Source: Eurosta solidaginis (lineage: Eukaryota; Arthropoda; Insecta; Diptera; Tephritidae). Taken from it: 64,000 nucleotides of DNA. The position numbers and the translations under genes were made by a program. Shown one piece after another: positions 10,501 to 19,699 of the stretch (positions within the stretch are counted from its first letter, which is position 1; each line of letters opens with the position of its first letter). The DNA lies in contig NC_090319.1 in NCBI RefSeq assembly GCF_040869045.1, positions 361,415,739 to 361,479,738 of the forward strand. The letters are read 5' to 3'. The notes beneath the pieces were generated by a model. That model had not been told where the DNA came from. It searched no databases and was given only the letters and a program-made list of their open reading frames with translations.

Positions 10501-10654
10501 GGATATGTTTAAGGGGCGTGGTGGACCAAATGCAAATACGCAACGTAAAACACCGGGCACAGCGGAAAATAATTATAGCCACCACATACGTGGTGTGCGT
10601 TCAAACCGGCGATTTGAACTACAAATGGCGCATCGCAAAAATATGGAACATTAA
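1559..10654 (+). CDS. NuSAP-like mitotic microtubule-associated protein (5 coding exons)
   Basis: The coding exons are 1559-1568, 5078-6508, 6565-6636, 9635-9814 and 9903-10654. Every junction has GT..AG and is phase 1, giving 2445 nt and 814 residues. Residues 522-541 (TKLPNFAAIHQKQFEKMENL) resemble the conserved microtubule-protein motif of vertebrate NuSAP (PNF..xH...F..ME). This is the main basis for the call. CDK-type sites S/T-P-x-K/R occur at T85, T132, S337, T368, T381 and T677. KEN boxes lie at 226-228 and 240-242, as expected for a cell-cycle protein degraded by APC/C. Basic clusters (485-488, 758-763) suit nuclear import and microtubule or DNA binding. The first half is acidic and low-complexity. 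No N-terminal SAP domain is visible, unlike vertebrate NuSAP. Mink, a Drosophila mitotic MAP, is a possible orthologue that I cannot confirm. The gene is certain in outline; its function is inferred. Confidence 0.85.
1679..2188. mobile_element. MITE, family with GGTAATAG ends, copy 1 (intron 1)
   Basis: The element starts GGTAATAGTCTAGTTGAGGG and ends with the reverse complement, CTATTACC. Long inverted ends (about 70 bp) run inward past a shared AAATATCGAGAGAGGTGTC block. Perfect 8-bp duplications gaaaaact flank it (1671-1678 and 2189-2196). The interior has no credible gene. The GG termini and 8-bp duplication would fit Merlin, P-like or Sola groups; the superfamily is not settled. Confidence 0.75.
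2571..4017 (-). mobile_element. 5'-truncated non-LTR retrotransposon, antisense in intron 1
   Basis: On the minus strand the element ends in a short tail of repeated TACAA units preceded by AATAAAA (plus-strand 2571-2600). It is flanked by the 5-bp duplication ttatt (2566-2570 and 4018-4022). It keeps the second half of the reverse transcriptase and a short 3' UTR. Insertion interrupted a MITE, so the LINE is the younger of the two. Confidence 0.8.
2867..4015 (-). CDS. Reverse transcriptase C-terminal half (CR1/L2/Jockey-like LINE), open
   Basis: A 382-codon open frame encodes the RT palm and thumb of a LINE. The order is GVPQGSVLGPILFLVYIN near residues 43-60, the catalytic AFADD box near 73-77, and the thumb motif FKYLGIIIDNRLSWSEH near 177-193. 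The sequence past the thumb is typical of the CR1/L2/Kiri side of the Jockey superfamily, with no RNase H. The endonuclease and the RT N-terminus are lost to 5' truncation at 4017. No stop or frameshift breaks the remaining frame, unlike nearly every other LINE in this window, which suggests a relatively recent insertion. It is antisense to the host gene and not expected to make a working protein. Confidence 0.85.
   Translation of the reverse strand: MDKLYSAGFRGVMHKWLKSYISGRTQKVKVECSYSRLQLVNLGVPQGSVLGPILFLVYINSIFKLPLRGKATAFADDLAIAYSTPNYFELICDINHDIHLLRTWFASHKLIVSSKTRLMYFSHVLKEQPTYDVIFHSAVCSRFNMHHISCTQSDAMRSFDCNRNCSESCFRVEVVENFKYLGIIIDNRLSWSEHINALKKYFLYTTRHFYRLKKLCSISTLKTVYYGIFQSKLQYGITCWGGASANKLSAVVTIQKGIIRRICSANYRSHSMLYFRKLDIFPCRHLYLYKVLKTFFIRCGYLESFPSEVYNLRRNLLPMVQIPHTRTSHFTSFYTYTSCKFFNSLPATVQVIRNVNLFKKDVKLYLFGYNHFELETMLRMTL
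4273..4950. repeat. Composite of further GGTAATAG-family fragments
   Basis: This stretch holds at least two more partial copies in mixed orientation. Blocks resembling the inner part (near 4385-4500), the terminal part (near 4595-4670) and the GC-rich middle (near 4730-4870) can be recognised. Clear boundaries and target duplications are not visible. It lies directly upstream of exon 2. Confidence 0.5.
5078..6508 (+). CDS. Coding exon 2 of the NuSAP-like gene (acidic, KEN- and CDK-site-rich)
   Basis: The acceptor is tggcaatgcag at 5067-5077 and the donor is gtaagtg at 6509. The exon codes for residues 4-480 plus one base. It carries most S/T-P sites, both KEN boxes and an internal 43-residue duplication: 178-199 and 221-242 share an HxENExxNLNE core. 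A downstream AG at 5084-5085 would put the frame out of phase with exon 1, which supports 5078 as the start. Near residues 437-457 a run of basic residues followed by VTFFSPAN may be a docking or phospho site, but this is unproven. Confidence 0.85.
6565..6636 (+). CDS. Coding exon 3 of the NuSAP-like gene
   Basis: The acceptor is catctttcag (ending 6564) and the donor is gtaatatt at 6637. The 72-nt exon keeps phase 1 and encodes a basic segment, residues 481-504 plus one base, including TKRRKRSLSFDEG. This segment looks like a nuclear-localisation and kinase-target stretch. Intron 2 upstream is only 56 bp, a normal short fly intron. Confidence 0.8.
6732..6818 (-). repeat. Fragment of the ~380-bp retroposon family, antisense
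   Basis: Read on the minus strand, it matches the core of the family seen at 6822-7540, 29771-30120 and 63392-63780: the KCCGG-rich box, TAAGGTG and CGGGAACGAT blocks. It lies head to head with the + strand copy that follows, so the two could form a hairpin in the pre-mRNA of intron 3. Confidence 0.55.
6822..7540 (+). repeat. ~380-bp retroposon family copy, interrupted by a solo LTR (intron 3)
   Basis: The copy begins with a TTG-repeat head (ttgttgttgttaaagttgtt), then the block leading to CCGGATACAGATCCGGTACG, CTCGGGAACGATTTATATGG and a C-rich ccctcccc stretch. It breaks off at 7123 and resumes at 7478 with gcactggcaacctgaaggg. No tRNA-like box A and B are obvious, so I call it a retroposon-like repeat rather than a proven SINE. 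Family relatives lie at 29771, 41113, 58207 and 63392. Confidence 0.65.
7124..7477. mobile_element. Probable solo LTR inserted in the retroposon copy
   Basis: The insert starts TGTGGGATT and ends AATCCCACA, so it has 9-bp inverted ends beginning TG and ending CA. It is flanked by tata (7120-7123 and 7478-7481), a 4-bp target duplication. The interrupted repeat reads continuously if the insert is removed. The 354-bp size, TG..CA ends and short duplication fit a solo LTR; no retroviral-type gene is attached. Confidence 0.6.
8253..8411 (+). mobile_element. LINE 3' end fragment with CCTAA tail
   Basis: A 159-bp segment ends in cagcccttgcaacctaacctaacctaa. It lies between two copies of the 10-mer taaggcgcga (8243-8252, 8412-8421). 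The tail type matches that of the next LINE, but the body differs. It has no coding capacity. Confidence 0.5.
8422..9352 (+). pseudogene. Degraded LINE 3' end with RNase H domain (intron 3)
   Basis: A broken frame encodes the RNase H of a Jockey/R1-group LINE. Recognisable pieces are YTDRSK (consensus YTDGSK) near 8475, FQSEIVAVTKAVE near 8580, YIDSQAKI near 8660 and a GHKGIDGNEKANELA-like motif near 8785-8830. A post-RNase H zinc region follows (CRKCGLQVETVEHVLCSC near 9055-9110) and the frame ends KRTELFYNICPGF at 9249. Stops and frameshifts interrupt it. The 3' end is ttcaacctaacctaa, followed by taaggcgcga (9353-9362). The same family, minus strand, lies at 55978-57270. Confidence 0.75.
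9635..9814 (+). CDS. Coding exon 4 of the NuSAP-like gene (family motif)
   Basis: The acceptor is ctttcgtag (ending 9634) and the donor is gtatgt at 9815, phase 1. The exon encodes residues 506-564 and the split codons at each end. It holds the best family signature (LPNFAAIHQKQFEKME at 524-539), predicted helical, then a basic helix VSRKAERAKIL. Intron 3 upstream is 2998 bp and carries the retroposon, solo LTR and LINE 3' ends. Confidence 0.85.
9903..10654 (+). CDS. Coding exon 5 of the NuSAP-like gene (basic C-terminus)
   Basis: The acceptor is cttccattatag (ending 9902); intron 4 is 88 bp. The exon encodes residues 566-814 and the TAA stop at 10652-10654. Two related 15-residue segments, 621-635 and 648-662, share the pattern xLKLPxPxxxxxKP. 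The end is strongly basic (SRRQRRMDMFKGRGG at 758-772, then RSNRRFELQMAHRKN), which would suit microtubule or nucleic-acid contact. Confidence 0.85.
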
Positions 10655-10734
10655 ACGTCTATTACAGATTTTAGTATTTTTTTGTCTTAAAAATGGTGCA
10701 TTCATCATATGGAATTTCAAATCGTAGATTTTTT

Positions 10735-10740
10735 ATTAAA
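10735..10740 (+). terminator. Possible poly(A) signal ATTAAA
   Basis: The hexamer ATTAAA lies 81 nt after the stop codon of the host gene. It is the commonest variant of AATAAA, and no AATAAA occurs closer to the stop. The cleavage site is not visible from sequence alone. Confidence 0.4.
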
Positions 10741-10759
10741 ATTTAATTTGTGCATCTTA

Positions 10760-11960
10760 CATGCGTACGCACACCGGTTAGGGCCTTACAAAATGAAAAC
10801 GTTTTCTGTTTCCGCTCAAAAATTTTTTTTAGATGCCTGTTGTCTTTCAATATTAACGTTATGTATGTCCACATCGCTATTTCCCATACGAACATTTTGG
10901 GTAAATTTGGTTTCATAGCACCTGATTTTAACAAGAAAAGGTTACTCTAAGAAAAATCGTTTGACATATCTTTTTAAAGAATTCAACCGTCAACTAAATA
11001 ACCACAGTCCGATTCACGTTCGACTTTTGAATAGTGTTGGCGTTTACTTACAGTTCGCCAAGAGTAGATTTAGTAGTAGAGAGAACGTTCTTAATGCACA
11101 GGAAACTCGGCGGCAACGAGAAGTACAAAAGAAACCTGAAAACCAAAATTTCTATAAATCGGCTTTTATACAAACTCAAGTTTCACCAGACAAGTTGTTT
11201 TAATAATCTAATTATCTCAAATTTTAGAGGTTCTTAAATATACTTACCAGTGTCGTTTCGATGAAAAAAAAAAACAAATTATTTTAGCACCCCAATATAC
11301 CTATTGTTAGCTTAATTCACAACGGCCCTCATCAATCGATTTTTCGAAACTGTTTTTCACAGATTCTCGTATTATATATTAAAACACACAAATTCAAAAG
11401 TGTTTAAACGCAGTTTAAGCACCTCTATAAAACCGTATAACCAGTGGAAATAAAATGTTTTTTGCTTCTGCTGTGAAATTTTTAGTTTGTTTGTTAGGGC
11501 CTTTGTGCATGAAGCATGTCCAGAAATTATATATACCCCTTATATTTGTTTATTTGTAAGTTACTTTCAACTTTTTCCAGTTATTTTTTGTATGACTTTA
11601 ATTATTATTATTTTGCCTTTAGGAATTTTTGCAAACATAGGATTTAACATAATAACCTTTAACGGATATTGTATAATTTATATTAATAAATTCATAAGTT
11701 TATTGAAAAGCATATTTATATTTCTATCTTTTTATTAACTGCTGTTAAAACTACAAAACCAGTTTGTGATCTGTTTGGGGGAGAGGTTGAGAAAAGCCAG
11801 CCCTTGTCGTATGTTGTTGTAGCGATATGAACACTCGCCGAAGGCCTTGTCATCCCACTTTCCTTTTTTAAAGCTCATGAAAATGCGTTTTTCTGTGACA
11901 ATGCAGTCGCTCGAGCGAAATAAGTATAGGCAGGTGATTGGATGCCAATTTTACCATCGG
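10760..11960. other. AT-rich intergenic DNA with one short repeat fragment
   Basis: I see no credible gene. Near 11808-11850 there is a short piece of the ~380-bp retroposon family (tgttgttgtagcgatatgaacactcgccgaagg). The rest looks like unique AT-rich sequence. Confidence 0.5.
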
Positions 11961-11963
11961 CTG

Positions 11964-12425
11964 TCAGTTGACGCAGTTTACGAGTCCCGCGCTCACGACT
12001 GATATATCCAGCGAACTGTGACAGCTTCCTACCATACGTATGGGGGCATCTCCGTTTATTGTGCAGAACGTCGTTTCTTCTATTTGATCCGCCAACATCT
12101 CGCCCCTACTGTCTGCCTGCAAGTTTGAATGCCATAGATTGTGATGGACATTGAAATAGCCTAAGATAATGCGATTATTGCCAGTGAGTAAGGCGCTGAT
12201 ATTAGGGCGGTATCCATTGGGGCAACAGGTGGCAGAAGGGATGTAGATGTTGATGATTTCTAGGTTTGCATCCCTGCGGCCGATGGCGGGATCAAATATA
12301 TGATATTGCACTGAGTGGTGTATGATAAACGCGAGGCCGCCTCCATTTCCGCTCTCGCGATCATGATATCTACTATCTCCGTGATAGTAGCTCGTCGCGG
12401 TCGAAATTCGATACCGCCTCTGCAT
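11964..12425 (-). pseudogene. LINE endonuclease domain fragment (Jockey-type)
   Basis: On the minus strand a 153-codon frame encodes the middle of an apurinic-type endonuclease as found in Jockey LINEs. It has GGGLAFIIHHSVQY near residue 28, INIYIPSATCCP near 57, a NRIILGYFNVHHNLW segment near 83-97 (the family usually has GDFNAHH, so the catalytic Asp is replaced by Tyr) and a C-terminal SSLDISVVSAGL. The N-terminal part with the first catalytic residues and the whole RT are missing. It begins ATG but that Met is internal in the family. It is a dead fragment. Confidence 0.75.
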
Positions 12426-12969
12426 GCCTAAATAATTGAACGAAAAACAGAAGGAATGTTACACCTCGAAAGGCTGAAATCGAGACGATTACCAATGAAT
12501 TTGCAGCTCTGTTTTTTCTTGCTCACTGTTGCCATAAGCCAACTGGAACTCAGTCCATACACGAAGAAGAAATGGGAGACAGAAACCGTCCGGCGACAGA
12601 CGGAAGTTGCGCTTGTATTCAGGGCAGGATATGATCTTTGGGTTCGCCCTCCTAGTGAGAGAGTCGCATGCAGTGTGGTTTCACCCCCCCTAAGAGTTCA
12701 CTTATCGATTCGCTTTGAGTAGACCAGAGGTTGGCCACATCTAATTGTGGCAATCGGTGAAAAAGGTGCTAAACGGAGAAACGGACGCCTTTCGTCAGCT
12801 ATAAAAAAATGATTATTGTATGAGTGGGTCAGTGATCATCTTGTCTTTTGGCATGTTTGAAATATTGAGATAAGAAAAATCAATGAAAGAGGGATACTGA
12901 GCCAAGCTCAGAGCTCGCGATGGAGTTGCAGCGCAACCGGGTGCCATTTACCTAGAAATAGAACGGCGG

Positions 12970-13460
12970 GGTATAGATAGGCCCCCGAACTCACCAAGGC
13001 TGGTTGACTTGAACACCTAACTTCAGCCCATTGGTACCAACTTTGTTGGGCCGTTGAGCAAAGGATATTGATTCGTGTTTTAGTACACCGTTGAGTTGAA
13101 TCAATTCATGACAGATACCCATGTAAACTTGTACACATTCTTTGCAGGAATGGATTTGAGAGAAATCATCTATTGTACGACATGCGCCTTGTAGGTAAGA
13201 GTGTTATAGAAGGTTACCCCAAGAATCTTTGGGTGACTGACAGTCGATAGCGGGGCACCATCGACGTGAGCGTTCTATATTTGCGCCATCTGTTAATTCC
13301 ACGTCGTGAACAGAGTGGCCGTGGATTTGGTCGCTGATAACGCCAGGTCGCAATGTGAAGAAACAGAGAGACTGGGAAGATACCTATGTATGTATTCTGA
13401 AAACGAATTTGTCTATTGAAGGTCAAGGTATTGTCGCGAATATTAGCAGTTCTATACATA
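12970..13460 (-). pseudogene. LINE reverse transcriptase thumb fragment
   Basis: On the minus strand near 13240-13160 the reading VTQRFLGVTFYNTLTYKAHV matches the Jockey-clade thumb motif (usually PKILGVTFD..). The surrounding frame is broken, and nothing upstream of the thumb can be recognised. It lies on the wrong side of the endonuclease fragment at 11964-12425 to be the same copy, so it is a separate remnant. A 30-bp piece near 13143-13172 (gcaggaatggatttgagaga) recurs at 28840. Confidence 0.55.
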
Positions 13461-13689
13461 TGCTGCTAGTACATAAATGCACACCAACAGCAAAGTAAGC
13501 AAACACACAAATGTTAACATCAAAACAACAGCGAAGAGAATATTTCACATACATACATGTAGTCAGCCCTAGATTGATGAGGAGTGTGATGACTAGTACC
13601 TAAGACCTACCTAATTATTTTCTAGCTTTTAGTATTATTATTACTTAACGTAAGTATTGTTTTCAATAAAACCGTGTAACTTAAAAATT

Positions 13690-14470
13690 TTTTTTTATAC
13701 CCAGATGTACTGGTACACAGGGTATAACAACTTTGATTGGATAGCGGTTGGTTGTACAGGTATAAAGGCGTCGAGATAGATATAGACTTCCATATATCAA
13801 AATCATCAGTATCGAAAAAAATTTGATTTAACCATCCGTCCGTCTACACGTCCGTTAACACGATAACTTGAGTAAATAATATTGAGATATCTTCACCGAA
13901 TTTAGTACACAAGTTTATCTGGACCCTGAATAGATTAGTATTGAAAATGAAGGAAATCGGATGATAACCACTCCCACTTTTTATATATATAACTTTGGAA
14001 AACACAAAAAATCTGATTACTGGGTAAATAATACACCTAGAATATTGAAGTTTGACGTGTGGACTGATATTGAGACTCTTGATAAAAATTATTTAAAATG
14101 TGCATGGTACCGCCCACTTGTGATAAAATCAATTTTACAAATAATATAATCATAAATAAAAAATCGTTAAACCTATCGTAACAAAATTTGGCAGAGACGT
14201 TGCCTTTACTATAAGGAATGCTTTGAAGAAAAATTAACGAAATCGGTAAAGGACCATGCCCACTTTTATATAAAAGATTTTTAAAAGGGTCGTGGACGAC
14301 TAAATAAGGTATATCTTTGCAAAAAAGAGCTTTATATCAATGGTATTTCATTTCCCAAGTCGATTTATAACAATAAATAGGAAAAACTTCAAATTAAAAA
14401 AAAGGGCGTGACACCGCCCCTTTTATGACTAAGCAATTTTCTATGTTTCGGGAGCCATAACTGGAAGAAA
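13690..14470 (+). repeat. Interspersed repeat family A, copy 1
   Basis: This stretch carries the family's hallmark blocks: gatatagacttccatatatc, cgtccgttaacacgataact, tgagatatcttcaccgaatt and several cgcccactttt boxes. The same order appears at 31930-32480, 38720-39760 and 55330-55790. It is non-coding. Confidence 0.65.
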
Positions 14471-14479
14471 AATTAGTTC

Positions 14480-16099
14480 AGAATAGAACCATGTGTCTAT
14501 GTGTTATTGCGCAGCCTTTTAACACTATGGTGTCTTTGATGGGGATGTCTCGCCTTGCACACACCGGCGTCATCCCATAACGTCGACTCGTAGGTGCTTG
14601 CACCCTCCCCCCACATTGAGAGCCTCTCGCGGTGACACCTGGTAACGCTTCGGCGGCAAATGCGAGCGGCGACCCGTTTCTCCTCTCTTCAACCAGATTT
14701 TCCTTCTTCTCCCTTCTCCCATCCGCACTCCGTTTCCCCTGGGCCAAGTTTTCCATAAACAGGTGCTATTTTTTAGTTCAAGACCTGCCATACGTGGCGA
14801 AGAGTCACACCCTGAATAAGATGCCAAAGCTTTGCTAACAAATATGGCGGATCTAGAGAGGACAACTCGATAAAACCCGTAGTGTCATCCGAACCGTGCT
14901 CATGGGATGAATGGCACTACGTTAGTGTGTCTTATAACGGTGGCCTCCAGATACCTGACGCCCTCTGATTGTAATTAGTCTTGCTGGGATATTGGGGGCT
15001 ATGTCCCAGCTGACCTACCTTCCACCATACTCGTGGGTATTTTTATGGATAAAAACAAATATAAAAAACAACCAAAATAGAGCTGAACAACTCCCAATAG
15101 ATCAGATCGATTGCGACCTTTCGGTGCAAGCCGAATCAGCTGTCGTCACAGACTTGCCGGGGCCGAATAGTCTCCTGCATGACGTGGAGATGGCAGATAT
15201 GGGGACTCTGCAGGATGCAAATCGGGTAGAGTCACAATCCACGGTCTCTGAGGATGAAGAGAGGCTTGAATTGAGGCCGCTCGAAAACGTCTCAAGCGAT
15301 TATTGGTCAGGGGGATTAGCTACAATGAAGCCAGGGGACTTGCCAAAGAACCCTTGGGATCGGTCCGTGGTGAGGGGTCAGCCAAGAGAGGCCGCTCAGA
15401 TAGCTCGACTCCACCAGAGAGAGAGCCCAAAAAGATGTCGCTGCCCACAGCTGGCAATACAAAAATATTGCCAAAACCTGTGGAAAGCTGTGCATCAAAT
15501 GTCGAAGCCACCATGTCTCCCCATCGTGATGCAACAGCCAAGCAGTCGGCCACTTTCAGGGATGTCCTGAGTGGGGTAAGGCTGGGCATTATACCTCCCG
15601 ACTATCCGATACGGTCTGGTCTTCAGGGGAACTGAAGGTCATCCTGGGAGAGGTGATGAGCCAAAAAGATGGTGCTATAAAGCCCAACTTCAGCGGTTTC
15701 ACACCTCGCCTAGGCTGGCTTTCTATCACCTGCAGGCATGCAACCACCGCGGAGTGGCTAAGGGCTATCGCCCCAAAGCTCACTCCATGGCAAGGTGCCA
15801 AGCTGAGGGTGGTATCTGATGCGGATGTACCACGTCGCATCATTCTCGTGGGGTTCTTTAAGGAAGAGGAATGCCCCTCAAATGACGACATCTTGAGGTT
15901 AGCTGAGGCCCAAAATGTCGGCTTGAGTACCAGGAACTGGAGAATCCTCAACCGGATTCGAAAGTCTACGGTGGCGGAAGTTACTATAGCCGTCGATCCG
16001 TTGTCTGCGGAGCTATTAAAGCAACGCAACTACTTGATTTTCTGTGGATGTGACAGGGTCAAGTTAAGGCCCAAAACAAGCCATCCCTGCCCCTGGTAA
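14480..16099 (+). pseudogene. LINE 5' region and ORF1-like protein, frameshifted
   Basis: From about 14480 there is a GC-richer leader, then a broken ORF1. The first part is acidic (near 15047-15300, with LLHDVEMADMGT). The second part, 15653-16099, encodes a compact domain with IKPNFSGFTPRLGWLSI, ATTAEWLRAI and RRIILVGFFKEEECPSND. This resembles the small domain (DUF4780-like) seen in ORF1 proteins of some insect LINEs. At least one frameshift separates the parts. The domain name is from memory of the family and should be checked by profile search. The segment abuts the next LINE remnant and may be its own 5' half. Confidence 0.6.
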
Positions 16100-19000
16100 A
16101 TATAAATACCATTACATTGGCGTCAGACAACATTATAAATTATATAAAAGATTGGCAAGTAAACATTGAAGCAGTTCAGAGCTCTGACCATAACTCGATA
16201 ACTTTGAAGCTGGAGAAGAGTGAAGAACTCAAATCATCCAAACCAACATCTACCTTTTTGTTTAATAACGAAATCGCCAAGTGGGACATTTTTCATGAAC
16301 GGCTACATAAAAACGTACAAAAGTCCAAAATACTAAACATAAACTTTAATAATTGCACCTCAATAGAAATTGATAATTGATCTTACAAGCGGTATACGCG
16401 ACGCTTGTAACGAATCGATAAAACAAAGAAAGGTGGAACATCGTGTAATCCCTGGTGGAATCAAGATCTACAAGCCCTCAAAGAAAGCTGTATTAAACTT
16501 CACCACAAACTTAACTGATTAAGCAAGAACCACAGACCAGTAAACGCAGTTGCACTGCTCCATGCGGAAGCAAAACGCAAATACGATAAAGCCTTAAAAG
16601 AAGCATCAGTGAGAAATTTTAGAGAATTCTGTAATTATCAGGGTAAAGAAGATGTATGGACGGTTACAAATCGTATCATAAAATATGCATCTACTAAACG
16701 CCCACCGATAACTCTGTACAAATATGGTAAATTTACTGAAACAAGCAGCGAAACAGCTGAATCACTATTGCGCCACTTTTATCCCGAAGATAGTGAAAAT
16801 TCTTCCGCACGGCATCGAAATATTCGAAATCAAGCTGAGCTAATTTTAAGCACTCCGAATGATCCAGGTTTCACACAAGATGAAGTTTTTGAAATCACAA
16901 CAAGGCTCCGGGTCTAGATAATATTACATCTGATATTTGCATGGAGGTAATGAAGGACTACCCAAGGCTTATAACAAGTATATACAACGCATGCTTAAAA
17001 ATAGGACATTTCCCCAAGGCATGGAAAGAAGTCTACGTAAAAATCTTGTCAAAAACGAACAAAGGAGCTGACAGTTTATCATCATACCGTCCAATAGGTC
17101 TGCTACCTGTAAAAGTTTTGGAAAAACTCTTTACCCAGCGCTTGGCGTATCATGCTGAAAACAACAAATTGTGGTCGTCCAACCAGTATTGGTTTAAGAA
17201 ACAAACGTCAACCACAGATGCTCTCTACAATGCAGTACAAAATATTAAGGATAAAAAGTGTAGGCGATATCAAGTGGTTTGCGTGTCTTTAGACATAGAA
17301 GCCGCATTTTATAATGCCTGGTGGCCAATGCTGTTAAGCCAATTAATTCGATACAAAACACCTTCAAATATTTATAATCTAATGAAGAGCTACCTCCATG
17401 ATCGCACGGTAAAGCTTGATAACGCAGAATCCACCGCAAAAAATCCTATGACCATTGCCACAAGGGTGTGAAATACAAGCATTCGCAGACTCACGTTCAG
17501 TGCAAAAACACGCGCTGAGTTGGAGTGCTTAGCAAAAATAAGCTTAACCCAAATAAGTCAATGGGGAAAGGACGTGAAATTAACATTCGGCGAAGCTAAA
17601 ACGCAGGCTATAGGATTCACAAGAAAGGCAAGAGCTGCAAACTTATTGATGAACGGCGTCACCCTACCGTTGGTAAAAGCCACAAAACTACTAGGTGTGG
17701 TGATAGATGATCTGCTGAAGTTCATAAGTCATGCGAAGTATATCATAGCGAAAACACAAAGAATTTTTAACAATCTGTGTAAATTCGTTCCACCAACTTG
17801 GGGCATCCATCCTGAAAACGTCTTAATAATATATCGACAAGTAATAGAACCGATGATTACTTACGCTGCCGCCGTTTGGGGTAGTGCAACAAAGTATTAT
17901 TACATTCGTCGACTTCTGCGATCGTTCCAACGATGCTTCGCTATTAGAGCAATACGAGTTTTTCACACCGTATCTGCAACATCGGCTTTAGCATTGGCTA
18001 GCTTCAAAACATTACACCTGAAAGTTACTGAAGCAAGCAATATATACGAAACAAAAAGAACAGGTTACTTTAATACAACATCAAGAGAACTCACTATACA
18101 AAAAAGGCGTACGCCCACATAACCTTCTGCATCCGGCAGATCGACAAACAATTAATTATGGTATGATGATGCAACAAACACAAATCGATATAATATCAAC
18201 AACCAATACAACTTTAATTTTTACTGATGGTAGCAAGCTGGAAACCGAAGAATGTGGCTGCGATTTTGTTGGTTTTCAACCAAATGGCACGCACTGTTAG
18301 GAGACATTTAAATTAGATAACGTCTGTACTGTCTTTCAAGCCTAGCATGGTCCCAAACCTATCTTGCGTCTACCAGGCTACACATATTAAGTGATAGTCA
18401 GTCATGCCTTGACGCTATTAAAGATAGGAGCAACACGAATTCATTGATTGCATCCATACACGAAAGATTATACCAATTACGTCAAAGCTATTTGGTAGAG
18501 TTCTTATGGGCGAAAGCTCATATCGGTATCATGGGCAATGAGCTTGCAGATGAAGCGGCTAAAGAAGCAGCGGCGCTAAGAACAACTCCCTCGTATTACG
18601 CATGTCCACTTAGCTACGCTAAGCGTCATAAAGATCAAAAGATTGCTGAAACGTGGCGTAGTGAGCTTATGGACGAACCAACCGGAAGCGGCACTAAACT
18701 ATTCTTTCAATCTCCTGTGGAAGCGGAAAGTTGTAGACAAATGCTGGGTATATCTTTCGAAATGACTCAAATCCTAACAGGTCACAGCTATTGCAAGGCG
18801 TATATAAAACGTTTTAAAATCATCGAAGAAGATACATGTCCATGTGACTCGACAACATCACAAACAATCAACCATCTTTTGATTGACTGTCCAGCCTATG
18901 AAAGAGCCCGAAGACTTCATACAGCACTATGTGAAGAGCTCGGCGTACGACCATTCAACATTATGGAAGTCGTTAGACATAAGCAACTTATAAAATCACT

Positions 19001-19250
19001 TAATAAATTCGTTTATACTATTATCAGTACTCTAAAAACTTTTAGCGCATAGATTGTTATTTGATAAATGTTCAATGCTTGCTATTAAATTTTAAATTGT
19101 AATATATTTTTGCTTGTATCCATTCGCAAGCAGTACTATTTTAATACTATTTATAACTAATCAGGATACATACATACCAATATTGTAAAGAGTTATCATA
19201 CAGTAACATAAGATTGTAATCACAACGTTAAAATAATACATTCCTCGAAG
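16100..19250 (+). pseudogene. LINE ORF2 remnant (endonuclease end, RT, RNase H), R1/I-group
   Basis: In order: the endonuclease end with SSDHNSITL (16169-16210); a linker; RT from about 16925 with SYRPIGLLPVKVLEKLF (near 17080), VVCVSLDIEAAF (near 17275), then PLPQG (near 17453); thumb LLGVVIDDLLKF (near 17690); RNase H FTDGSKLETEE (near 18220) and WAKAHIGIMGNELADEAAKE (18507-18566); post-RNase H ending 19052. Between PLPQG and IQAFADS near 17470-17500 about 25-30 codons are deleted, and the second catalytic Asp reads Ser. Many stops and shifts confirm a dead copy. The 3' part from 19053 is AT-rich UTR. Confidence 0.8.
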
Positions 19251-19260
19251 CGCGGTTAGC

Positions 19261-19668
19261 GTGGAGAGACAAAGGAAAAAAAAAACCAGCGGCAGTGAAA
19301 ATAAGGGAGAGGGGGATGATACGGTTGACGATGACAAACAGTGCTGTTGGAAGAACCAGAAGGTATCTAGTAGGCATTTACCTACTGAACAGCAGGATTT
19401 GCCGAGTCAATCGGACACCCCTCAAAAACCTTCTCAAGAAGAGCCCAGGCCTTCTGGGTCTAGTGTTGGCCCACAAAGGCCAAACGAGGCAGCGAAAGTC
19501 CGCCAGCCTGTCCCCCAAATCCCGGAAACAAGGCAACCACCTCGTGGAAGCCCCAATGTCAGGAAAGGGAACAAAAAAGGACGAGGACGAACGGCTGAAG
19601 AAGCCATAATGTCGCTTAACAATAGGGCAAGGAAGGTGGCTACACGTGGCCGCAAAGACCATAAATAG
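19261..19668 (+). pseudogene. LINE ORF1 C-terminal part
   Basis: A 135-codon frame encodes a charged, proline-rich, low-complexity protein (PQKPSQEEPRPSGSS) ending in a basic tail GKKGRGRT-like segment and RARKVATRGRKDHK. It is followed within about 45 nt by an endonuclease start in another frame, the usual LINE ORF1-ORF2 order. No zinc knuckle is present, so most of ORF1 may be missing 5' of 19255. Confidence 0.5.
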
Positions 19669-19699
19669 TGTCTCCCCTCCCTATCAAAAAAGCAAAGAC

